In this document: one piece after another, positions 1 through 5,607 of the stretch
Layout: each line of letters begins with the position of its first letter
How positions within the stretch are numbered: position 1 is the first letter of the stretch
NCBI GenBank assembly: GCA_964406095.1
Contig: CAYOQJ010000044.1
Location: 1 to 16,772 of the forward strand
Origin: M55B167 sp964406095
GTDB taxonomy: Bacteria; Verrucomicrobiota; Kiritimatiellia; RFP12; UBA1067
Length of the DNA stretch: 16,772 bases
Direction of reading: 5' to 3'
The notes under the pieces: model-generated
Told to the model about the DNA's origin: nothing
Database searches by the model: none
What the model saw: the letters and a program-made list of their open reading frames with translations, nothing else
Program-made: the position numbers and the translations under genes

Positions 1-12
1 AGCGCTCCCGCG

Positions 13-1251
13 CTATGGCAGGGGCCTCACCAGGCGGAAGCCAATGCTGCCGCCCCGATCCGACGGGGGGCCGCTGCCCCGATTCGCCGAACGACAGTCC
101 GACGCGGGAAGGTTCCAGCCCCCGCCCCGCCGCACGCGGTTCGAACCCGAATCCGCCCCTGCAGGATCAGTTCCGCATTCCAGCTCAGCAGCATACCAGT
201 CCAGACACCACTCAAACACGTTGCCGTGCATGTCGTAGAGTCCCCATGCGTTGGGAACGTAGGATCCAACTATGGCTGTGCCGTTCTCAGGCCCGCACCC
301 AGCCGCAGGTGCGGTCTCGCCGTCGATGTGCCCTCCGTTGAACTTGTACCGTCCCAGTACGTCCATCTGGGCGTTGCTTGTCGTATCCGCGGGAGTCCCG
401 AGCCCGTCGTTGTAATACGTCGTCGTGCCCGCCCGGCAGGCGTATTCCCACTGCGCTTCAGTCGGCAGGTCGAATCCCGCGAGGCCAGCCTTTTCCCGTA
501 GCTTTCCGATAAAGGAGTCCGCATCAACGCTGTTATTCGTCGGCCAACCCGCACCAGCCGATGAACCGCGGATATCATTGTACGAAACCATTTCCACAGG
601 ACGATACTGCCAGCTCGAAACGTCGTTGAAATTAGAGGGTTTCGCATTCATAACCTGATACCACTGGCCCTGCGTCACTTCGAACACCCCGGCGTAGAAG
701 TCCTGCGTCAGTGTCACAGCGCAGACACCCTCTCCCATGTTGAACGCGCCGGCGGACAGTTTATTCATCACCAGACGTGAGCTCTTGTAAATCTCATTCG
801 TGATTCCGCCATACGGCAGGGAATTTACACTCGGATAGTATTTAACCGGATAGGTTTCGGCAGTCGATCCCCCGCTCAGATCAACCACGCAGCACTGCGG
901 CGGCGAATTGGTCTGCCATGCCGTCACCACCGCCCGAGCATCGGTTACCGAATGCTCCGGCCAGTCCGCCCCCGCGTTCCAGACAATTGAATGTGATCCG
1001 GGCTGAACCACCTTGCAGACGTCCCCGGACAACTGCGTCACGGCCGAGTCGGGAAGCGCCACGCCGTTAGTTTCGATGGAAAGCGTGACGATTGCCTGCT
1101 CACCGGCAAGCGTATAGCCGATATCCACAATTCTCGAAGCGCTACGCTGCGCCATTGTCACACTGCTAACTTCCGGCACAGCCCGCGCCGCGCCCGCAAC
1201 ACCCATAACCGCCGCCGCGGCCAGAGTTGCAACTGTTTTCGTTGTATTCAT
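13..1251 (-). CDS. Alternative internal start: secreted SUMF1/formylglycine-generating-enzyme-like protein (412 aa)
   Basis: Inside the longer frame, an ATG at 1251-1249 is preceded by AAGGAG (1263-1258) with a 6-nt spacer, a better ribosome-binding site than most starts here. The first 24 residues (MNTTKTVATLAAAAVMGVAG, then AARA) form a clear Sec signal peptide cleaved after ARA. Residues 25-115 look like an Ig/Fn3-like beta domain. Residues about 160-412 are a SUMF1 (FGE-sulfatase, PF03781-type) domain. In true formylglycine-generating enzymes two active-site cysteines lie near the C-terminus. Aligning GGGWNLPASDC (376-386) with the known GGSxxCxxxxC pattern, only the second cysteine (C386) remains and the first position is Leu. 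Sulfatase activation is therefore unlikely; a binding or other SUMF1-family role is more plausible. This gene probably arose as an independent downstream cistron of the sigma/FecR operon. Confidence 0.6.
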   Translation of the reverse strand: MNTTKTVATLAAAAVMGVAGAARAVPEVSSVTMAQRSASRIVDIGYTLAGEQAIVTLSIETNGVALPDSAVTQLSGDVCKVVQPGSHSIVWNAGADWPEHSVTDARAVVTAWQTNSPPQCCVVDLSGGSTAETYPVKYYPSVNSLPYGGITNEIYKSSRLVMNKLSAGAFNMGEGVCAVTLTQDFYAGVFEVTQGQWYQVMNAKPSNFNDVSSWQYRPVEMVSYNDIRGSSAGAGWPTNNSVDADSFIGKLREKAGLAGFDLPTEAQWEYACRAGTTTYYNDGLGTPADTTSNAQMDVLGRYKFNGGHIDGETAPAAGCGPENGTAIVGSYVPNAWGLYDMHGNVFEWCLDWYAAELECGTDPAGADSGSNRVRRGGGWNLPASDCRSANRGSGPPSDRGGSIGFRLVRPLP

Positions 1252-2439
1252 TTCGTTCTCCTTTTTCGGGGACGAAAGATTTTTCGCCCTTATAATTTTT
1301 CTCTTTGAAACACCGGACACCACGGGCCTTAACCCCGCGACCGAACTCCGTCCGGATAAACTCCCTGACTCATCACTCGCCAACTCCGAATACACATCCT
1401 CAACTCCCCGCAATCCGGGAACCGATCCCGGGATCATATCCGGCGTATAGCGCGCTATCCATTGATCCGCGATCTTTTCCACCGCATCAAATGCCGCCGC
1501 CGGATTTTTCAGAGCTGCCCGGCCCCTTACAGCCGTGAAAAGTTTTTCCGTCTCAAAACGATCAGCCGAAAAAAAGCGGGGTTGTTTGCCATACCTTGAA
1601 CACGCTCCCTCTCCTGCCACGCACAGTCCCGCATCCTTCAATTTAGCGTCCTTCACCTGCACAGAGCCTTTGAACACAAACACGTCGGATACACCGTTTA
1701 TCGTTGATACACTGAAAATTGTTCCCAGATCCTCCGCCGTCAGACCGGGGGCATGCACTGTAAAACCAACCGCTCGTACTGGCACATCCGCAAGCAGCCG
1801 TCCGTTTATCAGCTGAAGGCTTAGATTATTTTCGATCAAAATTCGCGCCTGACCTGTCAACGTCAATTCCACCCCCGAGGAAAGCCGCACCGTAAGTTCT
1901 CCAGATTCCATCTGCACGAACCCCGGCAGCGAACGAGGTATTTCGACACCTTGAGTTTCAGACTGGTGTATTATACGTACTGGCGGAACGCCGGCAAACC
2001 TCTCATACAGATCGAACCATAAAGATCTGCTGCTTCTTCCCGACCAGCAAATTGCCATACCCATAAGAAGAAGAGCCACCGCTGCCGCCGCACTTGCGGC
2101 CAAGCTCCACCAGTGTCTCTGCCGGAAAGCATTAAATCGTCCAGGCACGCCAGTTTTTCTCCATTTTCCGGCATCTCCGCTTGAAGCTTCTTTATTTTCA
2201 ATGCCTGCTGAAGTAATATCTCTTTCTTCCGCATACAGACAAAGCAGGGCATGAATATCCGCTGTCTCACGGAATAAATCACGCGCCTGCGGAGAAGCCA
2301 GCAAAGCAGCTTCAAGCTCCGTCTTTTCATCCTCTATCAGCACGCCGTCATACCATGCATCTATCAAAATCTGTATTTGTTTTTCCGTCACTGTGTTTAT
2401 TGTAATTGGTCTTACCTTTGGTTTAGAATCTGAAATCAT
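13..2439 (-). CDS. FecR-type membrane anti-sigma/regulatory protein reading in frame into a SUMF1-domain protein (808 aa)
   Basis: One uninterrupted frame holds two normally separate proteins. Residues about 20-75 form a helical N-terminal region like those of PVC anti-sigma/FecR proteins. Residues 112-132 are a hydrophobic membrane segment (from WSLAASAAAAVALLL). Residues about 178-275 are a FecR domain with GELTVRLSSGVELTLTG and GTIFSVSTINGVSDVFVFKG. Residues 276-396 match nothing I know and become charged. At residue 397 a new signal-peptide-like start appears, followed by a beta-sandwich-like stretch and a SUMF1/FGE-fold domain (about 557-808, with LPTEAQWEYACRAG, WGLYDMHGNVFEWC and GFRLVRPLP). 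The start ATG overlaps the sigma gene's TGA (ATGA), implying translational coupling and a role in controlling that sigma factor. If translated as one chain, the former signal peptide would be a second membrane segment. Equally plausible are two products, one from the internal start, or a recent loss of the FecR stop codon. Domain calls are confident; the fusion is not. Confidence 0.8.
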   Translation of the reverse strand: MISDSKPKVRPITINTVTEKQIQILIDAWYDGVLIEDEKTELEAALLASPQARDLFRETADIHALLCLYAEERDITSAGIENKEASSGDAGKWRKTGVPGRFNAFRQRHWWSLAASAAAAVALLLMGMAICWSGRSSRSLWFDLYERFAGVPPVRIIHQSETQGVEIPRSLPGFVQMESGELTVRLSSGVELTLTGQARILIENNLSLQLINGRLLADVPVRAVGFTVHAPGLTAEDLGTIFSVSTINGVSDVFVFKGSVQVKDAKLKDAGLCVAGEGACSRYGKQPRFFSADRFETEKLFTAVRGRAALKNPAAAFDAVEKIADQWIARYTPDMIPGSVPGLRGVEDVYSELASDESGSLSGRSSVAGLRPVVSGVSKRKIIRAKNLSSPKKENEMNTTKTVATLAAAAVMGVAGAARAVPEVSSVTMAQRSASRIVDIGYTLAGEQAIVTLSIETNGVALPDSAVTQLSGDVCKVVQPGSHSIVWNAGADWPEHSVTDARAVVTAWQTNSPPQCCVVDLSGGSTAETYPVKYYPSVNSLPYGGITNEIYKSSRLVMNKLSAGAFNMGEGVCAVTLTQDFYAGVFEVTQGQWYQVMNAKPSNFNDVSSWQYRPVEMVSYNDIRGSSAGAGWPTNNSVDADSFIGKLREKAGLAGFDLPTEAQWEYACRAGTTTYYNDGLGTPADTTSNAQMDVLGRYKFNGGHIDGETAPAAGCGPENGTAIVGSYVPNAWGLYDMHGNVFEWCLDWYAAELECGTDPAGADSGSNRVRRGGGWNLPASDCRSANRGSGPPSDRGGSIGFRLVRPLP
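1269..1289 (-). other. Small hairpin just upstream of the internal SUMF1 ribosome-binding site
   Basis: On the minus strand GGGCGAAA pairs with TTTCG-T-CCC around an AATC loop: 8 bp with one bulged base. It ends 5 nt before the AAGGAG that serves the internal ATG. Such a stem fits an intercistronic leader better than protein-coding sequence, which supports reading the junction as a former gap between two genes. It could also modulate translation of the SUMF1 part. No functional evidence. Confidence 0.35.
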
Positions 2440-3020
2440 CCCTTATAACCGGAGCTTCTGAATCCTGTCTGTTCCAGTCTCATATGTCTTTCCACACAAT
2501 CCCTCAACAAAGTGCGGGAGCGTGAAAGCAGAACGGACACTCCGTTCACACTCAAATCCAGCCTCTCCGCAATTGCCGAAGCTTTAAGCGCACCATGATA
2601 ACGCAGCTTGATCATACGCCGCGCCTGCGGAGCCAGTTTCTCCATACAGAACTCCAACAACTCCAGCCGCCTGTCTTGATCCGCTTCCGGCTCATGGCAA
2701 TCCGCCGCCAATGCATCCAAAACCTCCTCCGAGAGCGGCAGAAAGGCCTTATCCATTGCATTCATGCTCTTAAGCACACGAAAACGGGCAATCGCGAAAA
2801 CCCAGGCCAAAAAATTAGTCCCCTCCTGGAAATCTGCTGCTTTGGCGGTTACTGTAAGAAAGATATCCTGCGTGATATCATCCACCTGGGAAATATCAGG
2901 CATTAAGGAATACACAAATGCCTTGATACGGGGCATATATTTCACAAACAGCGTCTGAACATGAATCAGATGCTTATTTGTCCGTTTATCATCGCTGTAT
3001 TTGATTGAATTAGAGTCCAT
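2436..3020 (-). CDS. ECF RNA polymerase sigma factor, Rhodopirellula/Verrucomicrobium-type (194 aa)
   Basis: A sigma-70 family factor of extracytoplasmic-function size. Region 2 spans about residues 22-88, with FVKYMPRIKAFVYSLM, the DDITQDIFLTV core-binding helix and NFLAWVFAIARFRVLKS, which recognises the -10 element. Region 4 spans about 125-180 and contains LAPQARRMIKLRYHG and the helix-turn-helix ASAIAERLDLSVNGVSVLLSRSRTLL. Region 3 is absent, as in ECF factors. The pattern resembles the sigma group abundant in Planctomycetes, Verrucomicrobia and Lentisphaerae. Its stop codon overlaps the start of the FecR-type gene (ATGA), so the two are probably co-translated and the FecR protein is the likely membrane partner. 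No strong Shine-Dalgarno precedes the ATG at 3020. The target promoters are unknown. Confidence 0.9.
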   Translation of the reverse strand: MDSNSIKYSDDKRTNKHLIHVQTLFVKYMPRIKAFVYSLMPDISQVDDITQDIFLTVTAKAADFQEGTNFLAWVFAIARFRVLKSMNAMDKAFLPLSEEVLDALAADCHEPEADQDRRLELLEFCMEKLAPQARRMIKLRYHGALKASAIAERLDLSVNGVSVLLSRSRTLLRDCVERHMRLEQTGFRSSGYKG

Positions 3021-3051
3021 GCAACTAGCAAGTATATACGATCAGAAAACA

Positions 3052-3089
3052 AAATCTTAGTATCTTTTTTGTGCTCTTTTATAAGATTT
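3052..3089. repeat. Inverted repeat AAATCTTA/TAAGATTT upstream of the sigma gene
   Basis: A perfect 8-bp inverted repeat (3052-3059 and 3082-3089) is separated by 22 nt of pyrimidine-rich sequence. It lies 30-70 bp upstream of the ECF sigma start, where a promoter or operator would be expected. It may be a regulator site or chance in AT-rich DNA. Confidence 0.3.
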
Positions 3090-3253
3090 AGTCCGGTCTA
3101 TGAGCGATGCCAGAGTGTGGCAAGCACAAGGTCTCGGCCACAGCGGCCAGGTAGGCGTTGATGTCGGCATGCTTCTTCACGTCCAACCACATCACGCAAG
3201 GCCAGCAACTCCGAAAGCCGTGTGAGATAAGTGACTATTTCATTCTGATTCAT
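3088..3253 (-). pseudogene. Possible frameshifted small-gene remnant of unknown function
   Basis: On the minus strand an ATG at 3253 opens a 51-codon frame beginning MNQNEIVTYLTRLSELLALR, which is protein-like, but it then turns into an Arg/Cys-rich tail and stops at 3098. The +1 frame over the second half reads VMWLDVKKHADINAYLAAVA and ends in LCLPHSGIAHRPD before a TAA at 3090-3088, which looks like genuine coding sequence. A single indel near the RDV codons would join the halves into a protein of about 55 residues. I do not recognise the family. No ribosome-binding site precedes the ATG. It could be a decayed gene or chance. Confidence 0.3.
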
Positions 3254-3424
3254 GGTTTAAACATACCATACGCCAGCAGGGATGACAAGCATCGGCGCAG
3301 GGCAAGCGCGCTGATTTGTTCCGCTGAAACTGCACAACCGACCCGCCCTTCCCCATTCGTGCACTGGAACCTTGTTTTCTATGGGGTTTTGCTTCAGTTG
3401 GTGGCTGACGCGATCAAAAGGGTG

Positions 3425-4303
3425 CTAAGTATTACAGCTCTTGCGCCACTCATGAGGTCGCACGGCTGTGAAACGTTTAAAGACTGTGGCAAAATACTGA
3501 CTGGATGAAAATCCCAGGCGGAAAGCAATATCCGTCACCGAAAGATCTTGATCAGCAAGCAGCTCCCTGGCTTTCTCCATCTTCATCATTGTCACGAAGT
3601 TGCCCGGTGACATACCACTCTCCTGCTTGAAACGAGCCTTAAAGCGTGATTCCGACAGACCGGCCACCTCGGCCAGCTGCCATACCTGGGGAAACTCATC
3701 AAAAATGTGAAAATCAACATAACTCATTACCGCCGCCACTGGTTTTGAAATGCATTTGTTCGCATGCTTGCGCGCCTGCGTCAGAATATCCAGAAGAAAA
3801 CGGAGCATATGATTCTTCAGATCAGCGTCTGTCAGAACAGTATTTTCCGAATCATTTATCCTGAATATATTCTCAAGATGTTGTTTAAGCTGCGTTTCAC
3901 CTTTGAAATGACGACATGTAATGTTAAGCAGACCTCCGACAAGTTCCTGCCCCTCACCGGGTGGAAGATTCAGAAACCTCTCCCGCCTCGAAGGAACACT
4001 GATCAGCATCCAATAGAATCTTCCTCTGCCGAGTGGAGATAATCCGGACCCATGCACCTCATTAGGGAATGTAACAAAAACATCGCCGCCCTTCAACAGG
4101 TACTCACGTCCTTCGACCTCATACTTCTGTGTACCCTCATCAAGATAACAGATTTCAAACATTTCACCATGGGTGTGTTCCCGTAAGGGCTCATGCGCAT
4201 GCGCATAGCTGTAGCGACCGAGAACCAACACATCACGGAAACCTCTCTTTCTGAAATCAACGATCTTGCGTTCATTTGATGGATCTATCAATACATTTTT
4301 CAT
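3425..4303 (-). CDS. AraC-family transcriptional regulator with N-terminal cupin domain (292 aa)
   Basis: Residues about 35-110 form a cupin-like ligand-binding domain (AHEPLREHTHGEMFEICYLD, then KGGDVFVTFPNEVHG). The His-rich HxHxxxE-type motif suggests a metal- or sugar-binding pocket. Residues about 190-290 form the paired helix-turn-helix AraC DNA-binding domain: first HTH around VWQLAEVAGLSESRFKARFK, second around DLSVTDIAFRLGFSSSQYFATVFKRFT, with the family-typical GFSSxxYFxxxFKR and PHEWR ending. Length is normal for the family. The gene is transcribed divergently from the UroD-family gene across a 100-bp region with repeated sites, so it most likely activates that catabolic cluster in response to a carbohydrate-type ligand. 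The ligand is not deducible. The ribosome-binding site is weak (purines AACAAAAG before ATG). Confidence 0.93.
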   Translation of the reverse strand: MKNVLIDPSNERKIVDFRKRGFRDVLVLGRYSYAHAHEPLREHTHGEMFEICYLDEGTQKYEVEGREYLLKGGDVFVTFPNEVHGSGLSPLGRGRFYWMLISVPSRRERFLNLPPGEGQELVGGLLNITCRHFKGETQLKQHLENIFRINDSENTVLTDADLKNHMLRFLLDILTQARKHANKCISKPVAAVMSYVDFHIFDEFPQVWQLAEVAGLSESRFKARFKQESGMSPGNFVTMMKMEKARELLADQDLSVTDIAFRLGFSSSQYFATVFKRFTAVRPHEWRKSCNT

Positions 4304-4311
4304 CTTTTGTT

Positions 4312-4371
4312 TAAAATAGTACTATAATACGATAATGAACGCAATACTATATTGCATGACCTAAAATAGTA
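4312..4371. promoter_or_regulatory. Divergent AraC/UroD control region with paired TAAAATAGTA sites
   Basis: The 100-bp intergenic region contains the 10-mer TAAAATAGTA twice, at 4312-4321 and 4362-4371, exactly 50 bp apart. That spacing is close to five helical turns, so both lie on roughly the same face of the DNA. The left copy overlaps a perfect 10-bp palindrome ATAGTACTAT (4316-4325) and is followed by TATAAT (4323-4328), a candidate -10 box for the rightward gene, although no good -35 is evident. Between the copies lies GCAATA-CTA-TATTGC (4341-4355), another perfect inverted repeat. Paired direct repeats are the usual binding mode of AraC-family proteins, so these are candidate operators for the adjacent regulator. 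Confidence 0.5.
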
Positions 4372-4403
4372 ACAATTTCAATAAGAGAAAAAGTGAATCC
4401 TTT

Positions 4404-5447
4404 ATGACAACAGGCGAAAATTTAATCAAAGCTGTCAGATTTGAAACACCGGATTGGATACCGGTTGAGTTTCACATCAATCCGGCTTGCTGGTTTCACT
4501 ATCCTCACGATCAACTCCAGCAAGTGATGGTCGAACACCCGCTGTTGTTTCCAGGCTACACTGCGGTGGAAAAGGTCGAGCCGACTCTTTCACCGGTTCA
4601 GCTTGCTGATGCGCCGTACACCGATCCTTGGGGATGCACGTGGACGACAATGCAAGACGGCATCACCGGTGCTGTGCACAGTCACCCGCTGACCGATTGG
4701 AGCAGTTTCGATTCGTACCTTGCCCCCGACCCCGAGAAAACCGACGGACTCATTGCCGTTGACTGGACGTCCAAAGCCAGAGAGATGAAAGTCGCCGATT
4801 CGCCGGTGACAGCCGTACTGCCGCATGGACACACCTTCCTGCGTCTCTGCGATATCCGCGGCTTCGAAAACCTGATCTACGACATGATTGATGAAGATCC
4901 CCGTCTACCCAGACTCATCGCCATGAATGAAGAGTTCAATAACGCTGTCATCAGCCGCTACATCAAACTGGGCGCGGAGTGGATATCATACCCTGAGGAT
5001 CTCGGCATGCAGGTCGGGCCTATGATCTCCCCCGACCTTTTCCGCAAGTATATCAAGCCGGTCTATCAACGCATGATGAGAATGGCGAAAGCAAAGGGAC
5101 TGATCATACATATGCACTCCGACGGTGATATCCGTTCTCTGGCTGATGATTTGATCGAAGGAGGAGTTGAAGTGATCAACCTGCAGGATCTGGTAAACGG
5201 AATCGACTGGATCGCCGAAAAATTCGCCGGCAGAGTATGTATCGACCTCGATATCGACCGCCAGTGCGTGACACCCGAGGGAACGCCGCGGCAGATCGAT
5301 GACCTGATAAGAGAAGAGGTCGAAAAACTCGGATCCAAAGAGGGTGGACTGACCATGATTTACGGACTTTACCCCGGCGTGCCGCTCGAAAACATCAAGG
5401 CTTTGATGGATGCTTTAGAAAGGTATATGGGATACTACAGCGACTAG
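4404..5447 (+). CDS. Uroporphyrinogen decarboxylase (URO-D) family protein, probably a methyltransferase-like enzyme (347 aa)
   Basis: A URO-D superfamily TIM-barrel protein. The N-terminus (ENLIKAVRFETPDWIPVEF) and the motifs GAEWISYPEDLGMQVGPMIS, FRKYIKPVYQRMMRMAKAKG and IHMHSDGDI followed by GGVEVINLQD match the family's substrate-barrel strands. Haem URO-D is unlikely because its N-terminal arginine-rich substrate motif is absent. The family also includes cobalamin/coenzyme-M methyltransferases that bind zinc through HxC and a later cysteine. Here the corresponding position is H236-M-H238 with no Cys, so a standard zinc thiol-methyltransferase role is uncertain. Such proteins are common beside AraC regulators in PVC sugar-catabolism clusters, where their reaction is undefined. 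No signal peptide; cytoplasmic. First gene of the rightward cluster; weak Shine-Dalgarno (AGAGAAAAAG). Confidence 0.88.
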   Translation: MTTGENLIKAVRFETPDWIPVEFHINPACWFHYPHDQLQQVMVEHPLLFPGYTAVEKVEPTLSPVQLADAPYTDPWGCTWTTMQDGITGAVHSHPLTDWSSFDSYLAPDPEKTDGLIAVDWTSKAREMKVADSPVTAVLPHGHTFLRLCDIRGFENLIYDMIDEDPRLPRLIAMNEEFNNAVISRYIKLGAEWISYPEDLGMQVGPMISPDLFRKYIKPVYQRMMRMAKAKGLIIHMHSDGDIRSLADDLIEGGVEVINLQDLVNGIDWIAEKFAGRVCIDLDIDRQCVTPEGTPRQIDDLIREEVEKLGSKEGGLTMIYGLYPGVPLENIKALMDALERYMGYYSD

Positions 5448-5455
5448 TCGCTGTA
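5436..5455. repeat. Perfect 20-bp palindrome over the UroD stop codon
   Basis: TACAGCGACTAGTCGCTGTA equals its own reverse complement. It includes the last codons and the TAG stop (5445-5447) of the UroD-family gene. As RNA it can fold into an 8-bp stem with a CUAG loop. It is followed by ataac rather than a T-tract, so it is not a classical intrinsic terminator. It may protect the 3' end of the mRNA, partly attenuate transcription, or be a target site, since the heptamer array begins 5 bp after it. Confidence 0.7.
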
Positions 5456-5460
5456 ATAAC

Positions 5461-5600
5461 TGTGGGATGTGGGATGTGGAATGTGGGATGTAGAATGTGG
5501 GATGTAGAATGTGGGATGTGGGATGTAGAATGTGGAATGTGGAATGTGGAATGTGAGATGTGAGATGTGGGATGTGGAATGTGGGATGTAGAATGTGGGA
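5461..5600 (+). repeat. Heptanucleotide tandem array, 20 in-phase copies of TGTRRRA
   Basis: Twenty consecutive 7-bp units without indels: nine TGTGGGA, five TGTGGAA, four TGTAGAA and two TGTGAGA. All variation is G/A transition at positions 4-6. The array fills nearly all of the gap between the UroD stop and the DUF6807 start. Every unit junction creates an ATG (A|TG), and the last unit supplies GGGA just before the real start codon. It resembles the short tandemly repeated heptamers described in cyanobacteria and scattered in other bacterial genomes, but the sequence differs. Copy number is likely to vary between strains through slippage. Confidence 0.95.
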
Positions 5601-5607
5601 AGATTTT

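Larger units (their letters stand above)
3021..3424. other. Gene-free gap between the ECF operon and the AraC gene
   Basis: About 400 bp between the start of the sigma gene and the end of the AraC gene, with no convincing intact gene. The left part (3021-3090) is AT-rich and probably holds the sigma promoter, though I cannot place -35/-10 boxes convincingly. The rest is mixed in composition and contains a possible degraded coding remnant on the minus strand (separate entry). No terminator-like GC stem followed by T residues was seen downstream of the AraC gene. Confidence 0.5.

Noticed and set aside
13..1251. Genuine sulfatase-activating formylglycine-generating enzyme
   Set aside because: One of the two active-site cysteines is missing and no sulfatase is nearby.
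3158..3508. A 116-codon plus-strand frame crossing the gap and the 3' end of the AraC gene
   Set aside because: No domain, no ribosome-binding site, and its end is antisense to the conserved AraC C-terminus.
4404..5447. Haem-biosynthesis uroporphyrinogen decarboxylase (hemE)
   Set aside because: The hemE N-terminal substrate motif is absent, there are no haem genes nearby, and the genomic context is a sugar-type cluster.
5436..5455. Intrinsic terminator for the UroD-family gene
   Set aside because: The palindrome is perfect, but no T-tract follows. It is listed as a palindrome instead.
5461..5600. CRISPR array
   Set aside because: The units are 7 bp with no spacers; it is a simple tandem array.
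5560..5607. Upstream GTG and ATG starts for the DUF6807 gene inside the repeat
   Set aside because: They would add 16 repeat-encoded residues ahead of a good signal peptide. The ATG at 5608 gives a normal signal sequence.
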